A stretch of 64,000 nt of DNA, taken from positions 1,652,001 to 1,716,000 of the forward strand of contig NC_041784.1 in the NCBI RefSeq assembly GCF_900090045.1. The letters are read 5' to 3'. A model generated the notes under the pieces. It saw only the letters and a list, made by a program, of their open reading frames with translations, made no database searches and had not been told where the DNA came from. Made by a program: the position numbers and the translations under genes. Source of the stretch: Plasmodium malariae. Its lineage: Eukaryota; Apicomplexa; Aconoidasida; Haemosporida; Plasmodiidae. This document shows, piece after piece, positions 37,463 through 48,279 of the stretch; position 1 is the first letter of the stretch, and every line of letters begins with the position of its first letter.

Positions 37463-40039
37463 ATGAAAATGTATGTTGAATACTTATTTCTTTTTTTTTT
37501 TATATATATTTCTGTAAATGCTCTTTTTTTTTTTTTTTTTAACAGTTTTAACACCTCACTGATTAAATCAAAAATAGATATATTGGAAAACTATGCAAAA
37601 AAGAATCAGTTGCACAAACTAAGAATGGACGATTTATTTGAAGTTTTTAAATTGTAGATAGATTTTATACCTATCAAACATAAATATAAAACAAAAAATA
37701 TAAAATACCATTACAAGAAGATAAAAATTATTTTAATTTAAATATTTTTTTCAGATCTAAGACAGAAGAGGACTACAAATTGTCTTTGCATTTATTAAAC
37801 ATCTATTACAATTTTGGGAGAAACTTAAATACTCAGCAAGATGTTAATATGTTTTTTATTTTCATTTTGAGGACTAATCAACTTAACGAAGCAAAAGATG
37901 TACTCATACATTATGAATAAAAAGAAAAATCTTATATAAGACTAAAGGAATAAAATAAATAAGTTGGAAATACAATTTATTTATTATTATCATTATTATT
38001 ATTATTATTTATTATTTTATTTTTTTTATTTTACGATAAGTTATTTTACAAATCAATATTTCTTTTAATGTTTATCTCTCCATTAATAAGTGCTTTTTCT
38101 TTCTTTTTTTTTCCTCGTTTGAAGCTTTTAAAATATTTTAATGGATGGTTATTGTGTCCCCCTTCTAACAAATATATTTTATTATGTATGGAAGAGTTTT
38201 TAAACAAGAAAAAGTTCTATGATGTTAGAGAAATTTTTTCTTTTATTAGGCAGAATAAGTTATACCACTTTACAAAAAGAATATATATAAAAAAAAAAAA
38301 AAAAAGAAAAGTTTATAAGAACTATACTCATAACATATACGAAGATCATGCATATGTTTGATTTTTTATTGTATTTTATTATATCATATTTTACTTTTGT
38401 TGCTTAATTTTGCTTTATTTTATATTATTTATTTTTTTTTTTTTTTTTTGCATTAGTCAAATCAAATTAGAGAGCTCTTTTTACGCTATAACAATAAAGT
38501 CCATGCTCTTGCTGAAAAATAATTCTATTGAAGAGTCTATGATAGTTAAAAAAAATAAAAATAATGATTTTATATATTACAATTACGAATAATTTTTACA
38601 CCATTTATAACAACAATAGATGATATATTCATGAATATACAAATGATTTATTTTCCTTTTTTCTTCCAAGATATATGATGATTCGTACAATATGTCTATT
38701 TATCTAACAAACGAAGTTCACAATTTGCTACTAGGTTATCTATTTCTGGACTACCGGCTTCGATGATATTATTTCCTACAATGCCTATTATGAGCGCAGA
38801 CATATATATATATATATATGTATATACACATAAATACATACATATGCATGTGTAAACCTTTGTTTTTTATGCAGAACATAATTTATATTATTACCACAAC
38901 GCGAAGAAGGACGAACGAGAGGTAGTTAATATTCACAATTTAAATGAAGTTATCTTTAATATTATTTTACAAATATTTGAATATATATCCTTTTTTCCAT
39001 TGTCCCCTTTTTTTTAATTTTTAATTTAGAACTCAAACTTATTGGATTCTTACGAAGGAAATATACAACGCATAATTGTTATAACTTTAATAGATAAAAA
39101 AAAATAAAAAAGGCGTAAAAAATTTTTTGTGCTCAAATATATTCTTATATACGATTTAATTATGTTTCCATTTTTATATTATTTTATTTTTTTAACCCCC
39201 AGATACGACTAATAAATGAATTAATTAAAAATAGGACTTCTGTGAAATTATCTTCCAAAAGTTTGACTTTATTTGCATGGGCAAATATTTACTTTGATTT
39301 AAAAAAAATTCTTTCGTAATATTTATTAAAGGAAAAAAGAAAAAAGAAGAAAAAAAAAAAAAAATAATATAATTTAACTATTTTTGTAGTAGTTAATAAC
39401 AAGATTATTACATAAAAACTATTTTTAGGAAATCAAATCATTCCCTAATGGATGTTGAGGAATGCAATAATTGGTTGGATATTTTAAAATTATCTTGCTT
39501 GTACAACCAAATACCTGAATGGTACATTCAGTATATTTTATCCATACTAGTTCTATATATACATGTATATATTGAATTATTCACAAATATATGAGTGTAT
39601 ATACGAGTGGATATATTAGTTAATATGTGTGTGTATATGTGTGGGTACATGCCTGTATATATATATGAGTATATAATTATGTGTATATTCGTATGTATAA
39701 ATGTATGCGTTCCTGTATATGTATTTACAAACTATAAGTATTTATGCATATCTTAATATTATGATATGATCATCGTCAGTACAATACTTTTCTTTCCCCG
39801 TTATAGTCACTGCAGCCCATTTTCAGTAGAATTTAAAAATGTGTTAAAAAATATGAAGGATAATAAAGATGCTGTTACCGTAGGGATTAAATGAATATAT
39901 AGAAAAAAAAAAAAAAAAAAGTAAAATAAAAATAGAAAGATAAACATAAAGAAATTTAATAAAAATTAAATATTTAAAATTTTAATCTTGTATTTTGTAG
40001 GCGCTGGAATACATTAATATTTACTTTAAAGAAGAATAA
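37463..40039 (+). CDS. Helical-repeat (PPR/TPR-like) protein, possibly organellar, 11 exons
   Basis: Exons deduced by phase: 37546-37653, 37755-37899, 38125-38258, 38457-38544, 38671-38734, 38875-38921, 39030-39077, 39203-39315, 39429-39521, 39807-39879 and 40001-40039; all junctions agree. The 5' end is uncertain: the frame is open back to ATG 37463, but that part encodes Phe runs from a T tract ending in cag and may be an intron, with the true first exon upstream. About 320-345 residues. Repeated helix pairs such as FFIFILRTNQLNEAKD, WLLCPPSNKYILLCMEEFLNKKKFYDVREI and YAITIKSMLLLKNNSIEESMI recall PPR or TPR solenoids, and the CPPSN-type turn recalls PPR or mS27-like mitochondrial proteins. 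Ends ALEYINIYFKEE. Family is inference. The short-exon density is the highest in the window. Confidence 0.6.
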
Positions 40040-40357
40040 AAAAAAAGAAAAATTTTTTTTTTTATTTCCCAAATTTTTTTTTATTATATATTAAAAAAAA
40101 TACATATAATTTACTTAATAAAAATTTTTAAAATAACATACAATTCTAATTTTATAATATATTTTGTAGTTTTATCACATTTTTGTTATTTTATCGCGTT
40201 TTAGTTATTTTTGAAAATAAATAAAAAAAGATAAATTATAAAAAGGCAAATCATTTGAAACAGTTTCTTTTTCTGTCTCGTTTTTGATCTACTATTTTTT
40301 CAAAATAAGCTTATTAAACCGTATTAAAAAAAAAAAAATTTTAAGTATACCAAAAGG

Positions 40358-40564
40358 ATGCCATATTTTTCACTTGCAATATTATATATATATATTTATA
40401 TTCTGATGTATGCTTTTGTATATATATTCATTATATATATGGATATTCGTACGTACATATCGAGATTAAAAAATAAAAAAATAGCTCTTGGTATATGCAG
40501 TATGATTTTTACTTCAATCTTATGTTGTATATTTATAAAGCCCTTTCAAATTTGTAGAATTTAA
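40358..40564 (+). CDS. Possible small membrane protein, unrecognised
   Basis: 68 codons, ATG at 40358. The first half is a TA-tract-encoded Ile/Tyr run. From an internal Met at 40439 the sequence MDIRTYISRLKNKKIALGI has normal complexity, followed by a hydrophobic span (CSMIFTSILCCIFI) and KPFQICRI. Short single-pass proteins of this type occur among respiratory-chain accessory subunits, but no family is recognised. The gene could start at 40439 (41 residues) or be a chance ORF. Confidence 0.3.
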   Translation: MPYFSLAILYIYIYILMYAFVYIFIIYMDIRTYISRLKNKKIALGICSMIFTSILCCIFIKPFQICRI

Positions 40565-40997
40565 AAAAAAAAAAAAAAATATATATATATTATATTATAT
40601 ATATATATATGTGTATATATAGATATATAACAAACGAGTATTAAAATAGTTCAAATCGAAACGTACATTTCATTATTATTACATTTTTAATACAAATAAT
40701 TAAAAAGGTATATAATTAAACATAAATTTTCGCAGTATATATATGACAGAAATAAGTGTATGCATTAAACCAAGCACGAATAATTATTATTATTCAGAAT
40801 TTTTCCTTTAGTATGAATATTATATATATACGTAATATATATATATATATATATAACTAAATGAAAAAATAATTTATGGAAAAATTTAACTTTATCATTA
40901 TTACTAATATAACTTTTACTAATTTTTTTCAGGCGAGAGAATTGATTTTATTAATATATATATAGTCATTTATTTATGCAGTTAATTATTTATTCGA

Positions 40998-41093
40998 TTG
41001 TTCACCAAATTGTTCATCCATCTGTTCATCCAATAGTTCATCCAATGGTTCATCGAGTTGTTCATCCATCTGTTCATCCAGTTGTTCATTAAA
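40998..41093 (-). repeat. 12-bp tandem repeat, eight units, coding-like on the minus strand
   Basis: Eight consecutive 12-bp units of the form NNgttcatccaN. Read on the minus strand they encode a tetrapeptide repeat DEQL/DEQM/DEPL/DELL in a frame open for about 45 codons (IKPFNEQLDEQMDEQL and onward, ending FGEQSNK and a stop near 40992). There is no start Met before the repeat. Substitutions fall at codon positions 1-2 of the fourth residue while D-E is kept. It lies about 250 bp upstream of MetRS. Confidence 0.8.
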
Positions 41094-41339
41094 TGGTTTA
41101 ATTATCCTTTTTTTTATTTTTTAACATTTGCTATATATTTTTTACCTTTTTTTTTCCAATTTTTCACCACTTTTTGTAATTTTCGAAGGTATTAGCAAGA
41201 TTTTTTACAATTTTACAAATACCTTATTTTCCCATGAACTAAAATTTTATAACAAAATTGAATTTTTTAAAAAAAATTTTTTTTTTGCCTTTATTTTATT
41301 TAAAAAAGAGAGGATAATACTTATATTAATTAATGAAAT

Positions 41340-43982
41340 ATGATATTGTACCCGCATAAATATTTTTCAAACACAGTAAAATGCATGCTTGCTGCGCACA
41401 TATATAACTTCTGTGTTGAACTGTGTGATGACTTTTTTTATACGAGGAGTTTTGATGTTGAAAAAAGTTTAATAATAAATAAAAAGCCATTACTTTTATA
41501 TGAGAACAACTTTATTAGTTCTACAAAAGCAATATGTTTTTTATTCCATCGATTACGAAATGAAAATAAGAAAAGTGTAGATGAGAAACTTCGTTTATAT
41601 TTAACATGGGTCGAATGGAGTGAACTATTGGAAAAGAATATTGAAGTTTTAAATAAAAATAATATTATTGAAAGTTTAGATGAGTTGGAGCTCTATTTAA
41701 CTGAAAATAAAAATAAAGATTTTATATGTAGCGGAAATGGTAGCGACGATGGGGAAAATAAGCCATCCCTTGCGGATGTTTTTGTATACACATCATTGAA
41801 ACATTCAAATATTGAAATATGCAAAGAAAGCTGGGTGAATATTAGTAATTACATTGAAAAATTAAATAATTTAACTGATATACAAAAAGTTATAAAAAAC
41901 GTGGAAAATATATATAAATTTAAAAATATATACAATTTATTTATTTCAAAAATTCATGAAAAAAATATGAATGCATATATAAAAAATGAGAAATTTTATA
42001 TTACAACTGCTATTAATTATGTTAACGGGGATCCACATATTGGTCATGCATATGAAATAGTTTTAGCTGATGTTATTGCAAGATATCATAAAAACATAGG
42101 AAGAGATACCTTCTTTACAACAGGTGCTGATGAGCATGGTATGAAAATAGCAAATCAAGCAGCAAGAAATAATATGACTCCGAAAGAATTATGTGATATG
42201 AATGTGTTAAAATTTATAGAATTAAATAATATTTTAAATGTCGATGTAGATTATTATGTTAGGACAACACGTGATGAACACAAAAAGATAGCTCAGGAAA
42301 TATGGAATATTTGTGAAAAGAATGGAGATATATATTTAGGTGAATATGAAGGATGGTATAATGTTAGAGAAGAAACATATGTAACAGAAAATGAAGCAAA
42401 ATTAATGAATTATATGGATCTAATGAATAATGTAAAATTAGAAAAAATGAAAGAACCGTCTTATTTTTTTAAAATGTCAAAATATCAAGATAGATTAATA
42501 GAATACATACATAATAATCCTGATTTTATTCAACCAGAGCAGAAAAGAAATGAAATATTACAAAGATTAAAGGAACCATTAGAAGATTTATCCTGTAGTA
42601 GAACTAAATTCACATGGGGAATTGCAGTTCCAAGTGATTCAAAACATGTTATGTATGTATGGATGGATGCATTACTAAATTATTATTCTAGTTGTTTTAT
42701 GAATGAAGAAAAAGTAAAATATTGGCCAGTAGATGTTCATATAATTGGAAAAGATATTGCATGGTTTCATACTGTAATTTTCCCAACTATATTAATGTCA
42801 GCTAATATTGAATTATCAAAAAGGGTATTTTCTCATGGGTTTGTATTAGCTGCAGATGGAAAGAAAATGTCCAAATCATTAGGAAATGTAATTAATCCTG
42901 TGGAAATTATAGATACTTATGGTTCGGATGCATTTCGTTTTCATGTAATAAAAGAATCTAAGAGAGGTTTCGATCTACGATTTGATATCGACAATTTAAT
43001 TGATATGTGTAATTCTGATTTAGCAGATACTATTGGCAATTTAGTTCAAAGGACATTATCCTTATGTCAGTTATCAAACGATTCAAAAATCCCTCCATTA
43101 TTCAAAGAATATAATATTGATTTACCCTTTAGCCTATTATATTTTATTAACAGAGTAGAATATTATATGAAATCTTTTTGTGTTCAGAAATGTTGTGAGA
43201 AAACAGTTAATGTGTGCAAAGATTTGAACAAATATCTCACGGATTTAGCTCCATGGAAATACAAAGATGAAGATAAAAATAAAAAGTTACATATTATAAG
43301 AATAATGTTAGAATCTATTTATTTTATTGCACATTATTTAGATATTATAGTACCATCAATTTCTTCACAAATATTTAAAAAATTAAATGCACCCAAAAAA
43401 TGTATTGTTGATTTGAATCCATGGTTAAATAATTTACAAGAAGGGGTTCTCATAAATAATGATCATATTTTATTTAAAAAATTTGAAGTGGAAAGTGCAA
43501 AAATAAAAATTCAGAAGGTTATTATGAGAGTTTGTAAAATTACTAATATTATAAAAAATGAAGAATTACTGAAAGCAACCGTATGTGAGATAGAAGTGGA
43601 TCATGAAAAATATCCCGCTGTTTTGTATCAACCCTACCAACCAAATTTTGTTAATACCTTAACCGTTGCAGTACTTAATATTAAACCAATTACCATAAAT
43701 AATGTTACTGTTAGTGCTATTATTCCGCATGTTCATAATGAACTTTTCTCGTTTTCTCCCCAGGAAAATATTCCTACTGGTACACTAGTAAATGCCAAAA
43801 ATTATAAGACACTTGTAAAGCAAAGGGACAATTTAACTAAGAAAGAAGTAAACTCCTTAGAATTATCTATTATTAATAGTAATTGTTTTTTTGAGAAAAC
43901 AATACCAATGGTTTTTGCATCACCTGATGGTAAGCCCTTTTATCACGCCACACAGAAGAACGGGCCGCTAAAATTTTTTTAA
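41340..43982 (+). CDS. Methionyl-tRNA synthetase, cytosolic type
   Basis: Charges tRNA-Met with methionine. 880 residues, single exon. Residues 1-~200 form an N-terminal appended domain of glutathione-S-transferase-like type (SLADVFVYTSLK), common in eukaryotic synthetases for complex assembly. The class I catalytic core follows: YVNGDPHIGHAYE with HIGH at residue 233, FTTGADEHGMKI, the connective insertion, WGIAVP, KDIAWFHTVIFPT, and KMSKS starting near residue 509 (ADGKKMSKSLGN). The anticodon-binding helical bundle includes DLNKYLTDLAPWKYK. The C-terminal ~170 residues (from EVESAKIKIQKVIMRV) resemble an EMAPII/Arc1p-type tRNA-binding OB fold. The start at 41340 is the first Met of the open frame. 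Confidence 0.96.
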   Translation: MILYPHKYFSNTVKCMLAAHIYNFCVELCDDFFYTRSFDVEKSLIINKKPLLLYENNFISSTKAICFLFHRLRNENKKSVDEKLRLYLTWVEWSELLEKNIEVLNKNNIIESLDELELYLTENKNKDFICSGNGSDDGENKPSLADVFVYTSLKHSNIEICKESWVNISNYIEKLNNLTDIQKVIKNVENIYKFKNIYNLFISKIHEKNMNAYIKNEKFYITTAINYVNGDPHIGHAYEIVLADVIARYHKNIGRDTFFTTGADEHGMKIANQAARNNMTPKELCDMNVLKFIELNNILNVDVDYYVRTTRDEHKKIAQEIWNICEKNGDIYLGEYEGWYNVREETYVTENEAKLMNYMDLMNNVKLEKMKEPSYFFKMSKYQDRLIEYIHNNPDFIQPEQKRNEILQRLKEPLEDLSCSRTKFTWGIAVPSDSKHVMYVWMDALLNYYSSCFMNEEKVKYWPVDVHIIGKDIAWFHTVIFPTILMSANIELSKRVFSHGFVLAADGKKMSKSLGNVINPVEIIDTYGSDAFRFHVIKESKRGFDLRFDIDNLIDMCNSDLADTIGNLVQRTLSLCQLSNDSKIPPLFKEYNIDLPFSLLYFINRVEYYMKSFCVQKCCEKTVNVCKDLNKYLTDLAPWKYKDEDKNKKLHIIRIMLESIYFIAHYLDIIVPSISSQIFKKLNAPKKCIVDLNPWLNNLQEGVLINNDHILFKKFEVESAKIKIQKVIMRVCKITNIIKNEELLKATVCEIEVDHEKYPAVLYQPYQPNFVNTLTVAVLNIKPITINNVTVSAIIPHVHNELFSFSPQENIPTGTLVNAKNYKTLVKQRDNLTKKEVNSLELSIINSNCFFEKTIPMVFASPDGKPFYHATQKNGPLKFF

Positions 43983-44272
43983 TTTTTCAAAGCGCCCCTG
44001 TGGGGACATATTGGCATGCATGTGCACGCTCGTGTAGATATTTGTATACCTATGCGCACACGTACTATACCTATATATATATATATATATTTAAGTTTAC
44101 GTTTCCCGCACATATTTATACATCCATTAAATTTTTCTGCTGTGCATTTGTATACATAATTCTCCCCAAATTAGATAACTACTGATTTGAATAATTGACC
44201 TATTTTAAGTTAGCCTCTAAAAGTTAGAAAACAGTATGTTTAGACAGGTAAATTTATATTCATATGTTATAC

Positions 44273-44312
<40 letters not shown>

Positions 44313-44799
44313 GGCTATTTGGCAAATATTCATGGAGTATTATTATTAGTTAGATAAACCAAAAAATAAAAAAAAGAGAAAAATATTAAAGAAAAAGAAA
44401 AAAAAAAGAAAAAGGAAAATAAATAATATAACTTTAATATTATATTAGATTATAAAAGTTAACGTTAAAAAATTAAAACTTTCTTCTGTATTAAATTCAT
44501 ATGGACCGTTAAAACGGAAAAAAAAAAATAATAAAATAAAATATTAAGATAATATATTTTATATATAGTATTGGGATGCTTTCGAAAAAAGATGAGACAA
44601 AAACATTCCTCAAATAAGCAGAAAAAATTATAAATATAGTAAAATATTAATATTGTCTCTATCTATGTAAACGATCTTTTTGAGTATATATTCTTAGAGG
44701 TAGTATAAATATATGGAAATTGGTAACATAAAACAAAAGTGGCTATTCTCTTAAAAGGAATATAATAGTGTAAGTTCACATAGCATACAAACGATCAAT
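43983..44799. other. Convergent 3' intergenic region
   Basis: Between MetRS and the TruD gene (both 3' ends). (TA)n tracts at about 44070 and 44276-44304, A-rich blocks; nothing supported. Confidence 0.55.
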
Positions 44800-47700
44800 T
44801 TAATTATTTAGCACCTCCATAAGTGCAACTGTGATATACGACGATTTCGGCAATGTACACATTAAAAAAATGGATGATGTCGTTTGGTAATTTGGTATTT
44901 CTTTAATCAAATGATCGTGATAAAAATCCTTTGCGATAAAAGTTAAATGTTCTTCCATTTGTTCTAGCTCCTCATTCCTCAATTCAACTTCTTCCAGATG
45001 AGCAATTCCCTCTACATTGACTTCCTTTAGCTGATCAGTCTGATCTGGATCTGTACCTAAAAGCGAGTCCCTCTCATTATGAAGTGCACGACCTTCACTT
45101 ATGCAGTTAGCACTCATTTTTTTTTCATCACATTTGCTATCAAATTTGCTATCATTCATATCATAGCACTTGTCACCACATTTTCCATAACATTTTCCAT
45201 CACCCCTGCTATCATAATTGCCACCACAATTGCCATCACAATTGCTATCACTCATATCATAGAACTTGTCACCACATTTTTGCATTGTTGCAGTATGGTA
45301 TTCCACATGGGGTCTTTCTCTCTCTTCCTTCTTTTCCTCGTTAAGCAACTTATGTAGGTCACTCTTGATGAACGGTATTGTATTCAAGTTGTTTAGATTG
45401 TTTTTAATAAAAAAAGATTTGAAGTTATGTGGTTTAACAACAATTTTTCTGTAACACCCAGAAGATGTAAAGAACCCTTTTTCTGATTTAAAGTCATCTA
45501 AAGAGAGATTAAATTTGTGCAACACTTCCTTATAATCATCAATTAAGTTATGAGGAAAAATGGTATTTTTATCTCCTGGCAAAGGTAAAACAACATCATA
45601 AATATCATATAAGGAAATATTTTCTTGTGTTACCATAACGATATTTTGTTCACACAAATTTTCATCATTTATTGTTGTTGAGTCGTTAGAATAATATGCA
45701 TTCGACTGATCACTACTTAGATCTTCCCTATTATTATTTTTCATTTCAATTAAGTCACCTATTATAACTTTAAAACCATACTTTTTCATTCTAATATTAA
45801 CTAGTATGTTAAAAATTAAACTTTGTGTAGCATGTATAAATAAAGAAAATATATCTTTGGGTATAGTCATAAAAGCATTTTTAAGTACTTTATTATTTTT
45901 CAAAGATCTTAAAATAGTTTTTTCTACATGTGAATGATTTGATATAGAATTTATTATTTCTCTTATTTCTTTGGGAAGGAAGTCCTCTTGACATTGATTT
46001 GAGGTGTGGTGCTTCATTTTAAAATGATTATCATTTTTAATATTTTTTTTTTTTAAAATTATGTTTTCCTTTTTGTCAAAAGTTTTGTTATTACTATGAG
46101 TATTAGTACATGTTGCATTTTTGTTAGGTACATTTTGCTCTTGATTTTTATTATTTTGTAACTGTGTCATTTCTCTACATGAATAATCATTCTGTTGATC
46201 TTCTATTTCTTCTCCTTCATTAGTTAACTTCTCCTCTTTCGTATAACCTCTTTTTTCCTCTGTTATTCCGTTTAGGTAAGAAATTAAGGTGTTCTTCTTC
46301 TCATGATCCAGTCCTGCATTTTCAATGATATAAAAAAGAGCTTGCTTATAATTTTTTTTTAAAATACAAATTCCAATTTCATAATTTTTTATTTTTTTAC
46401 TACCAAATCTTTGATAACCATAATAATTAACAAACCCAAATTTCTTTAAATTTTCAGAAAGAATTTTATATTGTTCTTGTGTATCATTGTCTACACCCCT
46501 TATTAAAATTTTAAAAAAGTTTCCTTTTAAATCGCCTAGAGATAGTCTGTACTTTTTATATTCTAAATTTGATATGTACACATTATTACACCAGTTGGTA
46601 TTGTTAATAATCAGATTAAATATATCTTCTTTTCTTAAGTTATGGATGCAAAATTTCTGTACAGTTATTCCTCTTTTGTCTTTAATTCCGCAGTACGATA
46701 TATCTGCATTTTTTTTTTTAAAATTAATTTTTATTTTGTTTAATATTTCACAAATGTCTTTATTTTCTTTGTATAAATTAAAATGTAAAAATTTTTTTTC
46801 CTTTTTTAACTCACTTTTTTTTTTCCTTTTTTCGTTTAAATTATCTAAGAAGGTTACATTTCCCCCGTTATTGCAATGATTGTAATTCAGTTCTTTTGAA
46901 GCACCATTATTATTGTTATTGCTAGAAAGTAGTAATTTTTGTTCACTATCATTTTTTTTGGTATTATCACAATATATATCTTCCTCTTCATAGTTCGTTT
47001 TTTCACCTTTTTCATTAGAATTAATAGTTGGGCGAGGCTTATAAACATTGAGGGTGCCCACACTATTCTGACTTCCTTTCTTTTGATTGGTTTCCAATAT
47101 GTTTAAAGTACTTGAGCAATTGTAATAACTTATTTGTGATAAATTTTCCACATCTGAATTTTCATTCTTTACTTTCCTTTTCTTTCTAAATATACTACTA
47201 TCATCATCACAGTAGTCATGCATATTTTTTAGTTTAATTTTATCATTATTGTCTTTTCCATTATTACTGTAATTGGAGATTGTATACTCCCAATTTTGTA
47301 TTTCGGACAAGTCCTTTTTTTGGGCTTCTCCTGAGCAACTAAGTTGTTCATGTTGTTCAGAATTTTTTTTTGAACATCTTTTTAAATCTTCCATTTTGCC
47401 CAACCGTTCACATATTAGCTTTTCCAAGTCCACACTTTTAACAGAACGATACTTTTTCGTATTACTTTTTAGCTTGTTATAAAAACATTTAGGAAATATA
47501 GTCTTAAGACAAGTTAGTGATGGATAGACTTCGATAACATTTTTTTCGGGAATATCCATTTTGCTATCATTTGGTACATCTAAATTTGCTTTTTTATCAG
47601 CCAAATATATGTTCAAATTGTCTTTCAAAAAATTATCATCTAGTATATTTCCATGTGATATAACAGTTTCCATTGAAGAAGCATTTTTAGTTTCAGTCAA

Positions 47701-48279
47701 TAGAAAGGGATAACATTGTTTTATTAGATTGTGAATATTTTTCCGTACTATTTTTGTTTGTGCTGATTTATCAATTATTTGATTGTTTTCACATATAAAA
47801 TTATTAAGAACACTATTTTTATACTCCATTGTAATATCATCAAGGTTACTCAAAATGCAGTACGGGATGGTAATTTTTTTGACCTCACTATCAACTTCTA
47901 TATTTTCGAGTGTATTATCCTTTTTTTCTGTCTTCATTTTTAATTGATATATTTCAAAGAGGATATTTAAAAATTTCTTTAAGACATTTCTGTTATAATC
48001 GTCCATATATTTAGACAGTAAGTCCAAGTGTAAATCGGGGTTACTAACATTTTGTAATATACTTCTTTCTTCAGTTTTTTCATTATCTTCAATAATTTTA
48101 TTAATCTTCTTTTTATTAATAAGGTGGTTCAAATGCAGAATATTATTATTTTTCGTTATTTCATGCACATGAAAATCTTCATAGATAGTTTTTATTTTAC
48201 CTTTAATACCTTCAAGCTTGTTTACGTCTTTCCTGAACAAGTAGTCGATACCGTGCTTCTCAAGGTGATCATCGTACAT
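44800..48279 (-). CDS. tRNA pseudouridine synthase, TruD/Pus7 family, with large insertions
   Basis: Isomerises uridine to pseudouridine in tRNA (and in other RNAs for eukaryotic Pus7). 1159 residues, single exon. Yeast Pus7 has about 680 residues, so about 480 are insertions. Catalytic motif ADISYCGIKDKRGITVQKF carries the family Asp (GIKDKR). Other signatures are FGFVNYYGYQRFG (family NYFGxQRFG), LSLGDLKGNFFKILIRG, DVVLPLPGD and GCYRKIVVKPHNF near the end of the TRUD domain. Insertions are Asn/Lys/Glu-rich and include a Cys/Asp/Gly repeat (about 45127-45285). Met at 48279 (MYDDHLEKHGIDYLFRKD) is chosen because the open frame upstream to 48366 encodes a TATG-type peptide, and the chosen start leads directly into Pus7-like sequence. 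Confidence 0.9.
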   Translation of the reverse strand: MYDDHLEKHGIDYLFRKDVNKLEGIKGKIKTIYEDFHVHEITKNNNILHLNHLINKKKINKIIEDNEKTEERSILQNVSNPDLHLDLLSKYMDDYNRNVLKKFLNILFEIYQLKMKTEKKDNTLENIEVDSEVKKITIPYCILSNLDDITMEYKNSVLNNFICENNQIIDKSAQTKIVRKNIHNLIKQCYPFLLTETKNASSMETVISHGNILDDNFLKDNLNIYLADKKANLDVPNDSKMDIPEKNVIEVYPSLTCLKTIFPKCFYNKLKSNTKKYRSVKSVDLEKLICERLGKMEDLKRCSKKNSEQHEQLSCSGEAQKKDLSEIQNWEYTISNYSNNGKDNNDKIKLKNMHDYCDDDSSIFRKKRKVKNENSDVENLSQISYYNCSSTLNILETNQKKGSQNSVGTLNVYKPRPTINSNEKGEKTNYEEEDIYCDNTKKNDSEQKLLLSSNNNNNGASKELNYNHCNNGGNVTFLDNLNEKRKKKSELKKEKKFLHFNLYKENKDICEILNKIKINFKKKNADISYCGIKDKRGITVQKFCIHNLRKEDIFNLIINNTNWCNNVYISNLEYKKYRLSLGDLKGNFFKILIRGVDNDTQEQYKILSENLKKFGFVNYYGYQRFGSKKIKNYEIGICILKKNYKQALFYIIENAGLDHEKKNTLISYLNGITEEKRGYTKEEKLTNEGEEIEDQQNDYSCREMTQLQNNKNQEQNVPNKNATCTNTHSNNKTFDKKENIILKKKNIKNDNHFKMKHHTSNQCQEDFLPKEIREIINSISNHSHVEKTILRSLKNNKVLKNAFMTIPKDIFSLFIHATQSLIFNILVNIRMKKYGFKVIIGDLIEMKNNNREDLSSDQSNAYYSNDSTTINDENLCEQNIVMVTQENISLYDIYDVVLPLPGDKNTIFPHNLIDDYKEVLHKFNLSLDDFKSEKGFFTSSGCYRKIVVKPHNFKSFFIKNNLNNLNTIPFIKSDLHKLLNEEKKEERERPHVEYHTATMQKCGDKFYDMSDSNCDGNCGGNYDSRGDGKCYGKCGDKCYDMNDSKFDSKCDEKKMSANCISEGRALHNERDSLLGTDPDQTDQLKEVNVEGIAHLEEVELRNEELEQMEEHLTFIAKDFYHDHLIKEIPNYQTTSSIFLMCTLPKSSYITVALMEVLNN
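45127..45285 (-). repeat. Degenerate Cys/Asp/Gly-coding tandem repeat within the TruD gene
   Basis: Imperfect 9-15-bp units around ccatcac/atcata. In the minus frame they encode alternating C-D/C-G and S-D-N/D-S-K motifs such as CGDKFYDMSDSNCDGNCGG and CGDKCYDMNDSKFDSKCDE. Two longer copies (CGDK-YDM-DS) about 90 bp apart suggest a block duplication. They sit in a surface insertion near the C-terminus. Confidence 0.7.

Larger units (their letters stand above)
40040..41339. other. Intergenic region with a possible small ORF and a cryptic 12-bp repeat
   Basis: Upstream region of MetRS. Contains A/T homopolymers and (TA)n, a small membrane-protein-like ORF (40358-40564) and eight 12-bp tandem units (40998-41093), both listed separately. 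The Phe-rich ORF at 41128-41343 overlaps the MetRS start and is not supported. Confidence 0.5.

Noticed and set aside
41128..41343. 71-codon ORF overlapping the MetRS start by four bases (ATGA)
   Set aside because: Phe/Lys-rich product of T and A tracts; the ATGA overlap looks prokaryotic but is meaningless here.
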